Origin: Nocardioides lianchengensis
GTDB taxonomy: Bacteria > Actinomycetota > Actinomycetes > Propionibacteriales > Nocardioidaceae
Assembly (NCBI RefSeq): GCF_900101465.1
Contig: NZ_FMZM01000011.1
Coordinates: 143,969 to 207,968 of the forward strand
Direction of reading: 5' to 3'
Length of the DNA: 64,000 nucleotides
Shown here: positions 35,543 to 46,209 of the stretch, one piece after another
Numbering within the stretch: position 1 is the first letter of the stretch
Layout: the number at the start of each line of letters is the position of its first letter
Translations under genes and position numbers: made by a program
Notes under the pieces: model-generated
Told to the model about the DNA's origin: nothing
The model's database searches: none
Seen by the model: only the letters and a program-made list of their open reading frames with translations

Positions 35543-36652
35543 TCAGATCGTTCCACGCCCGGCGTACCAGGCGCGCACCTCGGGCCGCATCAGCAGGGCG
35601 AAGGCGGCCACGCAGCCGGCCATCGGGAGCACGAGAGGGAAGCTGCCGACCGCGACGCCGACCAGGCAGAAGGCCCCGGCGAGACCGGCCGAGACCAGCA
35701 GCGCGACCTGGCCCCAGCGGGCCCGGCGGAAGGCGAACCAGGTGAAGACCGCGGCAACCACGCTCCACAGGACCAGGACCACCGCGACCACGGCCGTGGC
35801 GGCCAGCCGGTCGTCGGTGAGGTCGTCGGCCAGGCTGGCGTCCCGCCGGCGGACCTCCTCGAGCACCAGGTCGGGCGCCAGGCCGACGACGAGGGCGGTG
35901 ATCAGCATCATGCCCGCGACCAGGCCGGAGAACGACCAGGCCACCACGCAGGCCCAGAGAACGGCCGGGGGCCGCGCGGAGGCGGACGGCCGCGGAGCGC
36001 CGTACGGCCCGGGCTGGGGCGCCCCATAGGTCGGGTACGACGCGGGCGCACCCGGCTGGGGCGCCTGCAGGGGAAAGCCGGGCTGGGGCGCGGCGCCGAA
36101 GCCGGGGTAGGCCCGCGGCTCGGACGAGGACGGCGGAGCGGCCGGGCCGGCCGGCGGGGTCGGCGGGGTCGGCGGCGGCCAGACGGCCGACGGCTTCCGG
36201 TCCGGCGCCCGCTCGGGCTCGGGGCGCCGCTCGATCCCGTCGAACCAGTCGCGGGCGGGCTGGAGCCAGAGCATCACGACGGCGACGGTGACCACCGGCG
36301 CGAAGATCCCGCCGGACACCAGTCCGGTGACGGCCAGCACCGGCGCCAGCACCGAGAGGGCCAACCGGGCCGGGCGGGAGCGCTGGAGGACGTAGCCGCC
36401 CAGGACCGCCATCGCCGTGGCGGTGGCGGCGGCGATCATCGTCAGCACCCGCAGCAGGCCCAGGACGCCGTCGACGTCGATGCCGAGACCGTCGCCGAAG
36501 GGCCGGGAGAGGAACTCCTCGGCCGCGTCCCGCATCTCCAGCGACTGCAGGCCGGAGAGCGAGTCGAAGGCGGAGAGCACCAGCAGCACCGATCCGCCGA
36601 TGATCAGGCCCGCCGCGAAGGTGGCCTGACGGGGACGGGTCGGGGAGCTCAT
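35543..36652 (-). CDS. Hypothetical multi-pass membrane protein with proline-rich linker
   Basis: 369 residues. Three to four N-terminal membrane helices (about 12-32, 70-90, 97-118), a Pro/Ala/Gly-rich cytoplasmic linker (about 150-225, with FGAAPQPGFP, YGAPQPGPYG) and four C-terminal helices. I recognise no enzymatic motif. Start MSSPTRPRQA is chosen; an ATG 9 bases upstream (MCDMSS) exists. It leads into the NPYGQQPPA protein, and both may share a scaffold-type role. Confidence 0.75.
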   Translation of the reverse strand: MSSPTRPRQATFAAGLIIGGSVLLVLSAFDSLSGLQSLEMRDAAEEFLSRPFGDGLGIDVDGVLGLLRVLTMIAAATATAMAVLGGYVLQRSRPARLALSVLAPVLAVTGLVSGGIFAPVVTVAVVMLWLQPARDWFDGIERRPEPERAPDRKPSAVWPPPTPPTPPAGPAAPPSSSEPRAYPGFGAAPQPGFPLQAPQPGAPASYPTYGAPQPGPYGAPRPSASARPPAVLWACVVAWSFSGLVAGMMLITALVVGLAPDLVLEEVRRRDASLADDLTDDRLAATAVVAVVLVLWSVVAAVFTWFAFRRARWGQVALLVSAGLAGAFCLVGVAVGSFPLVLPMAGCVAAFALLMRPEVRAWYAGRGTI

Positions 36653-36763
36653 GTCGCACATTCCACCAGAGGCCCGGTCACGGGCGAGAGGCGTGGGCCC
36701 CGGGCCCGCGCGCAGGCGCGACCCGGGCCTGCCCGGGCACGTCGACGATCGGAGTGAGCCCGA

Positions 36764-39361
<2,598 letters not shown>

Positions 39362-39457
39362 GTGCGTCGTCTCCTGGTCTGTGCCTGGGTCGGTGACTGG
39401 TCTCGCGATTGCTCCGGCGGGGCAGTCTCCCCCGCCACCGGGATCAACGCACCACAA

Positions 39458-39478
39458 GTTGAGTCTGTTCCGCTCAAG
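39458..39478 (-). promoter_or_regulatory. HAIR-type HspR operator upstream of clpB
   Basis: TTGAGT at 39459-39464 and GCTCAAG at 39472-39478 are separated by 7 bases. This matches the known HAIR consensus CTTGAGT-N7-ACTCAAG with one mismatch per arm. It lies about 100 bp before clpB and also upstream of the divergent membrane-protein gene. Confidence 0.85.
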
Positions 39479-39554
39479 TTTGGCGGATTTCGGGCGATTC
39501 TTCCCGTGGTGGCCCACCCTTCCTTACCCTCGACCCCGAGGGGGAAGGAATGAG

Positions 39555-40268
39555 ATGAGCGCGATGCTGGTGACGGGCGCGAGCGCACTCGCCCACGGGG
39601 TCCACTACGGCCTGATCGTGGGCGGGCTCGTCGGCATCAGCGCGCTCCTGGCCCCGGCTCTGGTCGCCCGGCTGCGTCCCGTCCCGGCCCCGGCGTACGA
39701 CGAGCACGCGGTCCGGGTCGCCGACCTGCGCAGCCGGATCGCGACCGGGACCCTGGCCACCGTCGCGCCCGGCCCCCGCCCGGTCCCGGTCTCGCCCGCG
39801 CGCGGCGCCCGGAGCGACCTCCCGGTCGCCGTGGTCGCGAGCGCGGCCGCCGCCGGCGTGCACGCGGCCGTCGCCCCCGCCCACCTGGCCGGGGGGTTCG
39901 CCACCGGCGGCTTCTTCCTGCTCTGCGCGACCGCCCAGCTCGCCTGGTCCGCGCTGGTCCTGCGCCGCAGCACCGCGCCGCTGCTCGTCCTCGGCGTCGT
40001 CGGCAACGTCGTGGTGCTCCTGATCTGGCTGGCCTCGCGCACCGTCGGCGTGCCGGGGGTGCACGGGGTGGAGCCGTTCGGGCCCTGGGACCTCGCGTGC
40101 GCCGCCTGGGAGCTGCTCGTCGTCGGGGCGTGCCTGACTCGGCTGGCCGGCGGTCCCGCCGAGGACCGCGTGGCTCCCTGGCAGACGTGGAGCACGTCCG
40201 CCCTCGTCCTCCTCGGCGGCTCGGCCTTCGCGCTGCTCGTCCTGACCTTCAGCGGAGCGTCCTCATGA
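39555..40268 (+). CDS. Hypothetical polytopic membrane protein (sensory operon, gene 1)
   Basis: 237 residues with about six hydrophobic segments: HYGLIVGGLVGISALLAPAL, VAVVASAAAAGVHAAVAP, GGFFLLCATAQLAWSALVL, LLVLGVVGNVVVLLIWLAS, AAWELLVVGACLTRLAG and a C-terminal one. A histidine in 'AGVHAAVAPAHL' is conserved in similar actinobacterial proteins as far as I recall. Promoter TACCCT upstream and AAGGAA before the ATG. It is followed 28 bp later by a degenerate kinase-like protein, so a sensory role is inferred. Confidence 0.75.
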   Translation: MSAMLVTGASALAHGVHYGLIVGGLVGISALLAPALVARLRPVPAPAYDEHAVRVADLRSRIATGTLATVAPGPRPVPVSPARGARSDLPVAVVASAAAAGVHAAVAPAHLAGGFATGGFFLLCATAQLAWSALVLRRSTAPLLVLGVVGNVVVLLIWLASRTVGVPGVHGVEPFGPWDLACAAWELLVVGACLTRLAGGPAEDRVAPWQTWSTSALVLLGGSAFALLVLTFSGASS

Positions 40269-40296
40269 CCACGCCACACGGACCGGAGGCCCGGGG

Positions 40297-40893
40297 ATGA
40301 GCTGGCAGATCGGCCTCGTGGCCAACGGCATCATCATGGTCGCGTACCTGTTGATCTCGATCTCGATCGTGGTCCCGCTGGCCCGCAGCGGCCAGCTGCG
40401 CACCAACCCCCTCGGCGGCGCGACCGCCGCGATCTTCTTCTCCTGCGCGGTCCACCACGGCGCCCACACGATCCACATGCTGGTGGGAGGCACGGCCGGC
40501 GAGGCGATGAAGATCGCCTGGACCTGGCCGATGGCGATCTCCGACATCTTCGGCGCCGCGATCGGCGTCTACTACTGGACGCTGCGGCGCACCTACTCCT
40601 CGCTGATGGAGGGTGCCCAGCTCTTCCAGGACCTGCGGCTGCGCGAGCAGCAGGCCCTCGAGCTGAACGACAGCGTCCTGCAGGGACTGGTGGTCGCCAA
40701 GATGGCCCTCGACCTCGAGCAGCCGGCCAAGGCCCGCGAGGCGCTCGCCACCTCGATCGACTCGGCGAGCCGGATCATCACCGACCTGCTCGGCAACTCG
40801 CCGTTCGACGTCGACCTGCGACGCAGCACCCCGGCGATGACCGAGCCCGAGGACCCGCCCACCGGTCCGCCCACCGACAGGGCGGTCCCGTGA
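40297..40893 (+). CDS. Membrane protein with degenerate HisKA_3-like dimerisation helix (sensory operon, gene 2)
   Basis: 198 residues. Three membrane segments carry a histidine cluster (CAVHHGAHTIHM, 50-61) that could bind a metal or haem. A coiled coil leads to LELNDSVLQGLVVAKMALDL (121-140), which copies the HisKA_3 phosphorylation helix but has Asn124 where the phospho-accepting His belongs (LND instead of LHD). No ATPase domain follows. It probably dimerises and relays a signal to the next protein, with which it overlaps by 4 bp (GTGA). Confidence 0.78.
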   Translation: MSWQIGLVANGIIMVAYLLISISIVVPLARSGQLRTNPLGGATAAIFFSCAVHHGAHTIHMLVGGTAGEAMKIAWTWPMAISDIFGAAIGVYYWTLRRTYSSLMEGAQLFQDLRLREQQALELNDSVLQGLVVAKMALDLEQPAKAREALATSIDSASRIITDLLGNSPFDVDLRRSTPAMTEPEDPPTGPPTDRAVP

Positions 40894-42368
40894 GCGCCGT
40901 CCCGAGTCCCAAGGCGCTGCGCACCGTCATCGTCGACGACACCGAGGACCTGCGCGAGCTGCTCCGCTTCGCCCTCACCCGCGGCGGCTTCGACGTCGTC
41001 GCCGAGGCCGGCGACGGCCGTCAGGGCATCGAGGTCGTCCGCGAGCTCCGCCCCGACCTGGTGCTGCTCGACCTGTCGATGCCGGTCATGGACGGGCTGG
41101 AGGCGCTGCCGAGCATCCGGCGCCTGGTCCCGAAGGCGACCATCGTGGTGCTCTCCGGATTCGGCGCCACCCAGATGTCGGCCCGGGCCCTGGCCGCCGG
41201 CGCCGACGGCTACGTCCAGAAGGGCACCTCGCTCTCCACGATCCTCGACTACGTCCGCGACCTCGCCATCGGCGTCGACCCGCAGGTGCCGCCGACGCTC
41301 GCCGTCGTCCCGGAGGCCGAGGCCGCCGCCCCGTCCGCGCAGTTCGCGCCGGAGGCGACCCGGATCGAGAGCGGACCGACCGACACCGCGCCCGCCGGCG
41401 CGCAGGCGGAGGGCGCCCATGTGTCGGCCTGGGAGGCGCTCAGCATGGCGCCGTACGGCGTCATCGAGCTCGCCGACGAACCGTTGTTCCGGATCGTCTA
41501 CGCCAACGCCACGGCCCAGCGGCAGCTGGCCAAGCGGGCCGCACCCGGCACCCCGCTCAGCCTCGCCTCCGCCGAGCTCGCGACCCTGGTCGCCTTCCAC
41601 CGGCTCGACTCGGACGCCTCGTTCGAGGTGCGCCTCGACGGCGGGACCGCCCGGGCCACGATCCGCCGTACCGGCTGGTCGGTGATGGTCTACCTCGACT
41701 CCGCCTCCGACGACGTCGGGCTGCTGCGCCGGGCCATCGCCACCACCGCCCACGAGATCCGCGGCCCGGTCTCGGTGATCTGCGGCATCGCCGAGACCAT
41801 CGGCTGGTCGTCGTCCGAGCTCGACCCCGAGCAGCGGCAGCGGCTGATGGAGTCGGTCGCCCGGCAGGCCCGGATCCTCGACAGCATCACCGCCGACCTG
41901 CTCACCGCGGCCCAGATCCAGCGCGGCACCCTGCGCATCGACCTGCAGACCGTCGACCCCCGCGCGGCCGTCGAGGCGGTGATCGCCGACCGGTACGACG
42001 TCGCGGTCAGCGTCGAGGACCTGCGCGCCGTGCGCGCCGACCCGCTGCGGCTGGAGCAGATGCTCAGCAACCTGATCGGCAACGCCCACAAGTACGGGCA
42101 GCCGCCGTACAGCGTCCGGATCCACCCGGACGGCGACCACGTCCGCCTCGACGTCGTCGACCAGGGCGACGGCGTCCCGGAGGAGTTCCGCGACCAGCTG
42201 TTCCGCGAGTTCGCGCGGGCGCACGGGACCGTCGCGACCGGCACCGGGCTCGGCCTGCACGTCGTCCGGACCCTCGCCGAGGCGCAGTCCGGGAGCGTGT
42301 CCTACGCCCCCGGTCCCTACGGCGGGTCGGTGTTCAGCATCCGGCTGCGGGCGGCCGTCGGGCGCTGA
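40890..42368 (+). CDS. Hybrid protein: N-terminal response-regulator receiver, PAS-like region and C-terminal histidine kinase
   Basis: 492 residues. The receiver domain (10-128) has the acidic pair in TVIVDDTED and phospho-acceptor Asp61 in LLDLSMPVMDG. A linker of about 50 residues leads to a PAS-like segment (181-270, WEALSMAPYGVIELADEPLF). The HisKA box is TTAHEIRGPVS with His288. The ATPase domain has NLIGNAHKYG (N-box), DQGDGVP and GTGLGLHV. Receiver-first order is less common than kinase-first hybrids. No DNA-binding output is visible, so output must go through another protein. Confidence 0.9.
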   Translation: MSAVPSPKALRTVIVDDTEDLRELLRFALTRGGFDVVAEAGDGRQGIEVVRELRPDLVLLDLSMPVMDGLEALPSIRRLVPKATIVVLSGFGATQMSARALAAGADGYVQKGTSLSTILDYVRDLAIGVDPQVPPTLAVVPEAEAAAPSAQFAPEATRIESGPTDTAPAGAQAEGAHVSAWEALSMAPYGVIELADEPLFRIVYANATAQRQLAKRAAPGTPLSLASAELATLVAFHRLDSDASFEVRLDGGTARATIRRTGWSVMVYLDSASDDVGLLRRAIATTAHEIRGPVSVICGIAETIGWSSSELDPEQRQRLMESVARQARILDSITADLLTAAQIQRGTLRIDLQTVDPRAAVEAVIADRYDVAVSVEDLRAVRADPLRLEQMLSNLIGNAHKYGQPPYSVRIHPDGDHVRLDVVDQGDGVPEEFRDQLFREFARAHGTVATGTGLGLHVVRTLAEAQSGSVSYAPGPYGGSVFSIRLRAAVGR

Positions 42369-42409
42369 CGCGTCACCTCCCCGACACACCCGTCGGGCAG
42401 AATGGGGCC

Positions 42410-43027
42410 GTGCCCGTCACCCGTGGATTCATCGGCAAGCGCCGCGACCGCGGCGAGCGCGCCGACCGACTGCCGCCCGGCCAGTACGACACCGGCCAGG
42501 GCTGGCCGACGCTGACCGCCGAGGTCACGCCGCACCTCGTCCCCGAGCAGTGGACGATGACCGTCGACGGTCTCGTCGACACGCCCCGCACCTGGTCCTG
42601 GCGCGAGCTGCACGCGCTGCCCGGGTCGTCGTACTTCGGCGACATCCACTGCGTGACGACCTGGTCGAAGTTCGACGTGACCTTCGCCGGGGTCAGCGTC
42701 GACGCGCTCCTCGAGGCCGCCGGACCGCAGCCCGAGGCGGCGTACGTCATGGCGCACTCGACCACCGGCTACACCACGAACCTTCCGCTCGCCGACGTCA
42801 CCGGCGGCAAGGCCTGGGTCGTGTGGGAGTACGACGGGAAGCCGCTGCCGATCGAGCACGGCGGCCCGGCCCGGCTGCTGGTCCCCCACCTGTACTTCTG
42901 GAAGTCGGCCAAGTGGGTGACCCGGCTGGAGCTGATGGCCAAGGACCGGCCCGGGTTCTGGGAGCAGAACGGCTACCACGACCGGGGCGACCCGTGGCTG
43001 GAGCAGCGCTACCAGGGCGATCCGTGA
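42410..43027 (+). CDS. Molybdopterin-dependent oxidoreductase (sulfite-oxidase-like)
   Basis: 205 residues, a single Oxidored_molyb domain without a signal peptide. The Mo-ligand cysteine lies in GDIHCVTTWSKFDVTFAGVS (about 78-97). HGGPARLLVPHLYFWKSAKW (about 154-173) binds the cofactor. Similar short proteins are paired with a flavin reductase, as here. The GTG lies 6 nt after CAGAAT (42398-42403). It overlaps the next gene by 4 bp. The physiological substrate is unknown. Confidence 0.9.
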   Translation: MPVTRGFIGKRRDRGERADRLPPGQYDTGQGWPTLTAEVTPHLVPEQWTMTVDGLVDTPRTWSWRELHALPGSSYFGDIHCVTTWSKFDVTFAGVSVDALLEAAGPQPEAAYVMAHSTTGYTTNLPLADVTGGKAWVVWEYDGKPLPIEHGGPARLLVPHLYFWKSAKWVTRLELMAKDRPGFWEQNGYHDRGDPWLEQRYQGDP

Positions 43028-43725
43028 GTTCCTCCGCCCCCGCTGGCGGGTGGACGACGGGGCGGCTGATCGACGTCCAGCGCCCGTCCGACAAACTGGT
43101 CCGGCTGCGCTTCCACGTCGAGGACCGGGTCGACCACTGGCCCGGCCAGCACTACGTGCTGCGGCTGCGCGCCCCCGACGGTTACACCGCCCAGCGGTCC
43201 TACTCCATCGCCTCGGACCCGCACGACCCGCTGCTGGAGCTGATGATCGAGTGCCTCCCCGACGGGGAGGTGTCCGGGTTCATGCACGACGTCGCCGAGG
43301 TCGGGGACGAGTTCGAGCTGCGCGGGCCGATCGGCGGCTGGTTCACCTGGACGGGCGAGCAGCCGGCGATCTGCGTCGTGGGCGGCTCGGGCGTCGTACC
43401 CGCCGTCTCGATGGCCCGGTACGCGAAGCGGCTCGGCCTCGCCGACTCGCTGCGCGTCGTCGCCGTCGGCCGCACGTACGACGACCTGCCCTACGCCGCC
43501 GAGCTCGAGAAGTACGGCGCCTTCCTCGCCCTCACCCGCGAGAACCTCGGCGACCGCGTCGCCCACCCGCCCTGGCCCGACGAGCTGGCGCCGCTGGCCG
43601 AGGGCGTCGAGCGGGCCTACGTCTGCGGCTCGGTCGGCTTCGCGTCGTTCGCCACCCGCCTGCTCGGCGAGGTGGGTGTCCGCAGCGACACGATCCGCGT
43701 GGAGCAGTTCGGCGCGACGTCGTGA
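43024..43725 (+). CDS. FAD/NAD(P)-binding oxidoreductase (ferredoxin-reductase type)
   Basis: 233 residues. The FAD domain contains HYVLRLRAPDGYTAQRSYSI (about 43-62) with the RSYS flavin motif. The NAD domain has CVVGGSGVVPAVSM and the C-terminal YVCGSVGFAS. No iron-sulfur domain. It overlaps the molybdoenzyme gene (GTGA), so it likely transfers electrons to or from it. Confidence 0.9.
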   Translation: MSSSAPAGGWTTGRLIDVQRPSDKLVRLRFHVEDRVDHWPGQHYVLRLRAPDGYTAQRSYSIASDPHDPLLELMIECLPDGEVSGFMHDVAEVGDEFELRGPIGGWFTWTGEQPAICVVGGSGVVPAVSMARYAKRLGLADSLRVVAVGRTYDDLPYAAELEKYGAFLALTRENLGDRVAHPPWPDELAPLAEGVERAYVCGSVGFASFATRLLGEVGVRSDTIRVEQFGATS

Positions 43726-43741
43726 TGGTTACCGGGGCGGC

Positions 43742-43960
43742 ATGACCCGGGACCGCGAGACCGCGCAGGGCGAGCTCGTCTGGGCCGCCGCCGAACGGCT
43801 GTGGGAGGAGACCGGCGCGCCGGTCGCCGACACCGCCGTCGCCGAGGCCGCCGGGATCGACCTCGACGATGTGCGGGACTGGATCGAGCAGGCCGCGGGC
43901 GTCCGGTTCGAGATCACCCGCGACGGCGCGAGCCGCACGGTCGTCGCGCCGCTGCGCTGA
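43742..43960 (+). CDS. Small hypothetical protein
   Basis: 72 residues, acidic and helical (LVWAAAERLWEETGAPVADT ... IDLDDVRDWIEQAAG). The middle 'VADTAVAEAAGIDLDDVRDW' is compatible with a small helix-turn-helix, but I cannot name a family. Codon use matches the surroundings. It lies 16 bp after the reductase and could be in its operon. Confidence 0.6.
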   Translation: MTRDRETAQGELVWAAAERLWEETGAPVADTAVAEAAGIDLDDVRDWIEQAAGVRFEITRDGASRTVVAPLR

Positions 43961-44101
43961 CGCCACGTCGCAACCACGCAACTTGCGGCGGGGGGACAGG
44001 CTGCGGCAGCGGCCCCGGCGACGACCGGCGTACGCTGGCAGGAACAGACCGTCGAGGCTGCGCCCGCCGGGCGCGCGTTCCGGTCGAGAGGCGCGACCGT
44101 C

Positions 44102-44566
44102 ATGACGACGTCCACCACCACCACCACCCGCGTGCCGCTCCGCGTGGCCCTCGCCGACGAGAGCAGTCGCGACACCCTCGACGGCGGGTGGTGGCCGCAG
44201 AGCCGCGACCTGGCCGTCGAGCTGGCCGACCTGGTCGACCACTTCCCGGAGGGCCGGCCGCGGATCGTGCGCGTGCTCTACTCGCCGCCGGACTGGGAGA
44301 GCCCGCCGCGGCGGGTGCAGGTCGCGGGCGGCTGGGTGAAGACGGGCGCGTTCCCGCGCGACGACACCCACCTGGTGCTGCTCACGACGGCCACCTCCGA
44401 CCGGCGGGTGCTGCGGCTGCTCGTCGTACCGCCCGGGCTCACGCCGGGGCAGGGCGACGAGGCGCTGCTGGCCGCGTCCAGCCGGGGCAACGACCGTCCC
44501 GCCGCCGACGTGCTGCGCACGGTGACCGAGCACCCGGACGTCGACCCGCGGGACCACTGGAGCTGA
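44102..44566 (+). CDS. DUF5994 family protein
   Basis: 154 residues. The family pattern is visible: LRVALADESSRDTLDGGWWP, RDLAVELADLVDHFP, RVLYSPPDWESPPRRVQV and LLVVPPGLTPGQGDEALLAA. Function unknown. TACGCT at 44033-44038 is a plausible -10 box, giving a 5' leader of about 60 nt with GAGAGG before the ATG. Thr-rich start (MTTSTTTTTR). Converges on an acetyltransferase gene with 4 bp between. Confidence 0.82.
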   Translation: MTTSTTTTTRVPLRVALADESSRDTLDGGWWPQSRDLAVELADLVDHFPEGRPRIVRVLYSPPDWESPPRRVQVAGGWVKTGAFPRDDTHLVLLTTATSDRRVLRLLVVPPGLTPGQGDEALLAASSRGNDRPAADVLRTVTEHPDVDPRDHWS

Positions 44567-44570
44567 CCGG

Positions 44571-45254
44571 TCAGGCCGTCGGCACCCGGTAGCCGTGGAA
44601 GACCACCTCGCGGCGCACGGTGAACCCGAGCCGCTCGTAGACGCCGAGCGCGGTGGTGTTGGCCGAGACGACGTGCAGGAAGACGCCGTCGCCACGGGCG
44701 CGGATGCCGTCGGCGACGGCGGTCACCAGCCGGGCCGCCAGCCCGCGCCCGCGGGCCTCGGGGGCGGTGCAGACCGCGCTGACCTCGGTCCAGCCGGGCG
44801 GGCTCAGCCGCTCCCCCGCCATGGCGACGAGCACGCCGGCGTCGCGGACCCCGACGTACCGGCCCATCGACGGGGTCTCCGCCCAGAACGGGCCGGGGCG
44901 GGTGCGAGCGGCCAGCTCCAGCATCTCGGGTACGTCGGCCGCGCCGAGCTCGACCACCTCGGGGCCGGCGCCGAGCGCGGCCAGCGGCCCGGCGACCAGC
45001 TGCAGCCCCGGCAGGTGGAAGACCGGCTCCCAGCCGGCGGGCGCGACGACCGGCAGGCTGTAGAGGTCGGCCACCTCGCCCGGCCCCACGAGCGCGGCCA
45101 GGTCGGCCCAGTCGTCGGGGGTGGGGTCGAGCGGCAGGGTCAGGAACGAGGCGACCTCCGGGCGGTAGCCGCTCACGCGGCCCCGGTGCCGGGCCAGGTG
45201 GGTGTGGCGGTCGCGCAGCGACTCCGCCACCGGGAGGTCGAGGACGTCGGTCAC
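44571..45254 (-). CDS. GNAT family N-acetyltransferase
   Basis: 227 residues. The C-terminal GNAT fold shows the acetyl-CoA loop VCTAPEARGRGLAARLVTAV (about 162-181) and the closing ALGVYERLGFTVRREVVFHG. The N-terminal half is less conserved and may be a partial second GNAT domain, as in FR47-type proteins. Substrate unknown. The GTG at 45254 is chosen; no strong ribosome site. Confidence 0.85.
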   Translation of the reverse strand: MTDVLDLPVAESLRDRHTHLARHRGRVSGYRPEVASFLTLPLDPTPDDWADLAALVGPGEVADLYSLPVVAPAGWEPVFHLPGLQLVAGPLAALGAGPEVVELGAADVPEMLELAARTRPGPFWAETPSMGRYVGVRDAGVLVAMAGERLSPPGWTEVSAVCTAPEARGRGLAARLVTAVADGIRARGDGVFLHVVSANTTALGVYERLGFTVRREVVFHGYRVPTA

Positions 45255-45280
45255 GGAGGAAGCCTGCCAGGCCCCGGACG

Positions 45281-45745
45281 TCAGCCGACCACGACCTCCG
45301 CCTGCTCCTCGCCGTCGACCTGCAGGACCGCCGGTCCGGGTCGCACGTCGGCCGGCAGCGTGAAGGTCCAGGTGACCTGGCCCAGCCGGTCGTCCGCCGC
45401 GGTCCCGGCATCGGCGGTGCCGAGCGGCCACGTCCGATCGCCCTGCACCAGCTCCAGCCGGACGTCGCGGAGCGGTCGCTCCGGCGGTCCGTCGGACTCG
45501 CACGACTCGCAGCCGGGCAGCCCCGAGCAGCTCATCGTGTCGCGGCAGCCGTCGACGAAGGCCCGGCCCTCGACCGTGCTGTCGGCACCGCGGGTGAGGG
45601 TCGGCTCGGCCGGCAGGTCGAGGTACGGCGCCGCGCACGACGCGACGGCCGGCGGCGAGGGGTACGGCGCGACCGCGAGCCCGAGCAGGGCCAGGAGCAG
45701 GACGAGCAGCGGGCGGCGCATGCGTGGTGGACGCGCGCCGGTCAC
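45281..45745 (-). CDS. Hypothetical secreted protein, last gene after hspR
   Basis: 154 residues. A long signal peptide (PLLVLLLALLGLAVAPYPS) leads to a Cys-rich domain (DTMSCSGLPGCESCESDGPP) and an immunoglobulin-like beta region. The GTG at 45745 has GAGGAA 7 nt upstream and is preferred over the ATG at 45721. It lies 10 bp after hspR on the same strand and may be read through from the dnaK operon. I recognise no family. Confidence 0.7.
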   Translation of the reverse strand: MTGARPPRMRRPLLVLLLALLGLAVAPYPSPPAVASCAAPYLDLPAEPTLTRGADSTVEGRAFVDGCRDTMSCSGLPGCESCESDGPPERPLRDVRLELVQGDRTWPLGTADAGTAADDRLGQVTWTFTLPADVRPGPAVLQVDGEEQAEVVVG

Positions 45746-45755
45746 GGACGGTTCC

Positions 45756-46193
45756 TCAGGGACGTCCGCGGCGCCAGACCACCAGCGACTGGCCGGGGTC
45801 GGGCGAGCGGAGCACGGGCAGCCGGCTCGGCGGCGCGTCCGTACGACGGGCCGCGAGCGCCTGGCGCAGCGCCTCGCGGGTGGCCTCGAGCTCGGCGACG
45901 AGCTCGGCGTTGCGGGAGGCCAGCGCGGCCATCCGGTTCTCGAGGTCGAGGATGCGTCGTACGCCCTCGATGCCGATGCCGGAGGACGTCAGGTCGGCGA
46001 TCTCGCGGAGCCGCTCGACGTCGCGGTGGGAGTAGCGGCGACCGCCGCCGCCGGTGCGGCCGGGCGTGATCAGGCCCATCCGCTCGTAGGTGCGCAGCGT
46101 CTGCGGGTGCAGCCCGCTGAGCTCCGCGGCCACGCTGATCACGAAGACGGCGGCGTCGGGCCCCGGCGCCTCGAAGGGCGGCCGGGGCCTCAT
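45756..46193 (-). CDS. hspR: Heat-shock repressor HspR (MerR family)
   Basis: 145 residues. The MerR-type domain reads FVISVAAELSGLHPQTLRTY then ERMGLITPGRTGGGGRRYSH, followed by a coiled coil (LENRMAALASRNAELVAELE). HspR binds HAIR sites with DnaK as co-repressor and represses dnaK and clpB; both sites are present in this window (39458 and 49941). It is the fourth gene of the dnaK operon, 16 bp after dnaJ, so it represses itself. GGGAG precedes the ATG. Confidence 0.95.
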   Translation of the reverse strand: MRPRPPFEAPGPDAAVFVISVAAELSGLHPQTLRTYERMGLITPGRTGGGGRRYSHRDVERLREIADLTSSGIGIEGVRRILDLENRMAALASRNAELVAELEATREALRQALAARRTDAPPSRLPVLRSPDPGQSLVVWRRGRP

Positions 46194-46209
46194 CGCCTGC
46201 TCCCGTGGA

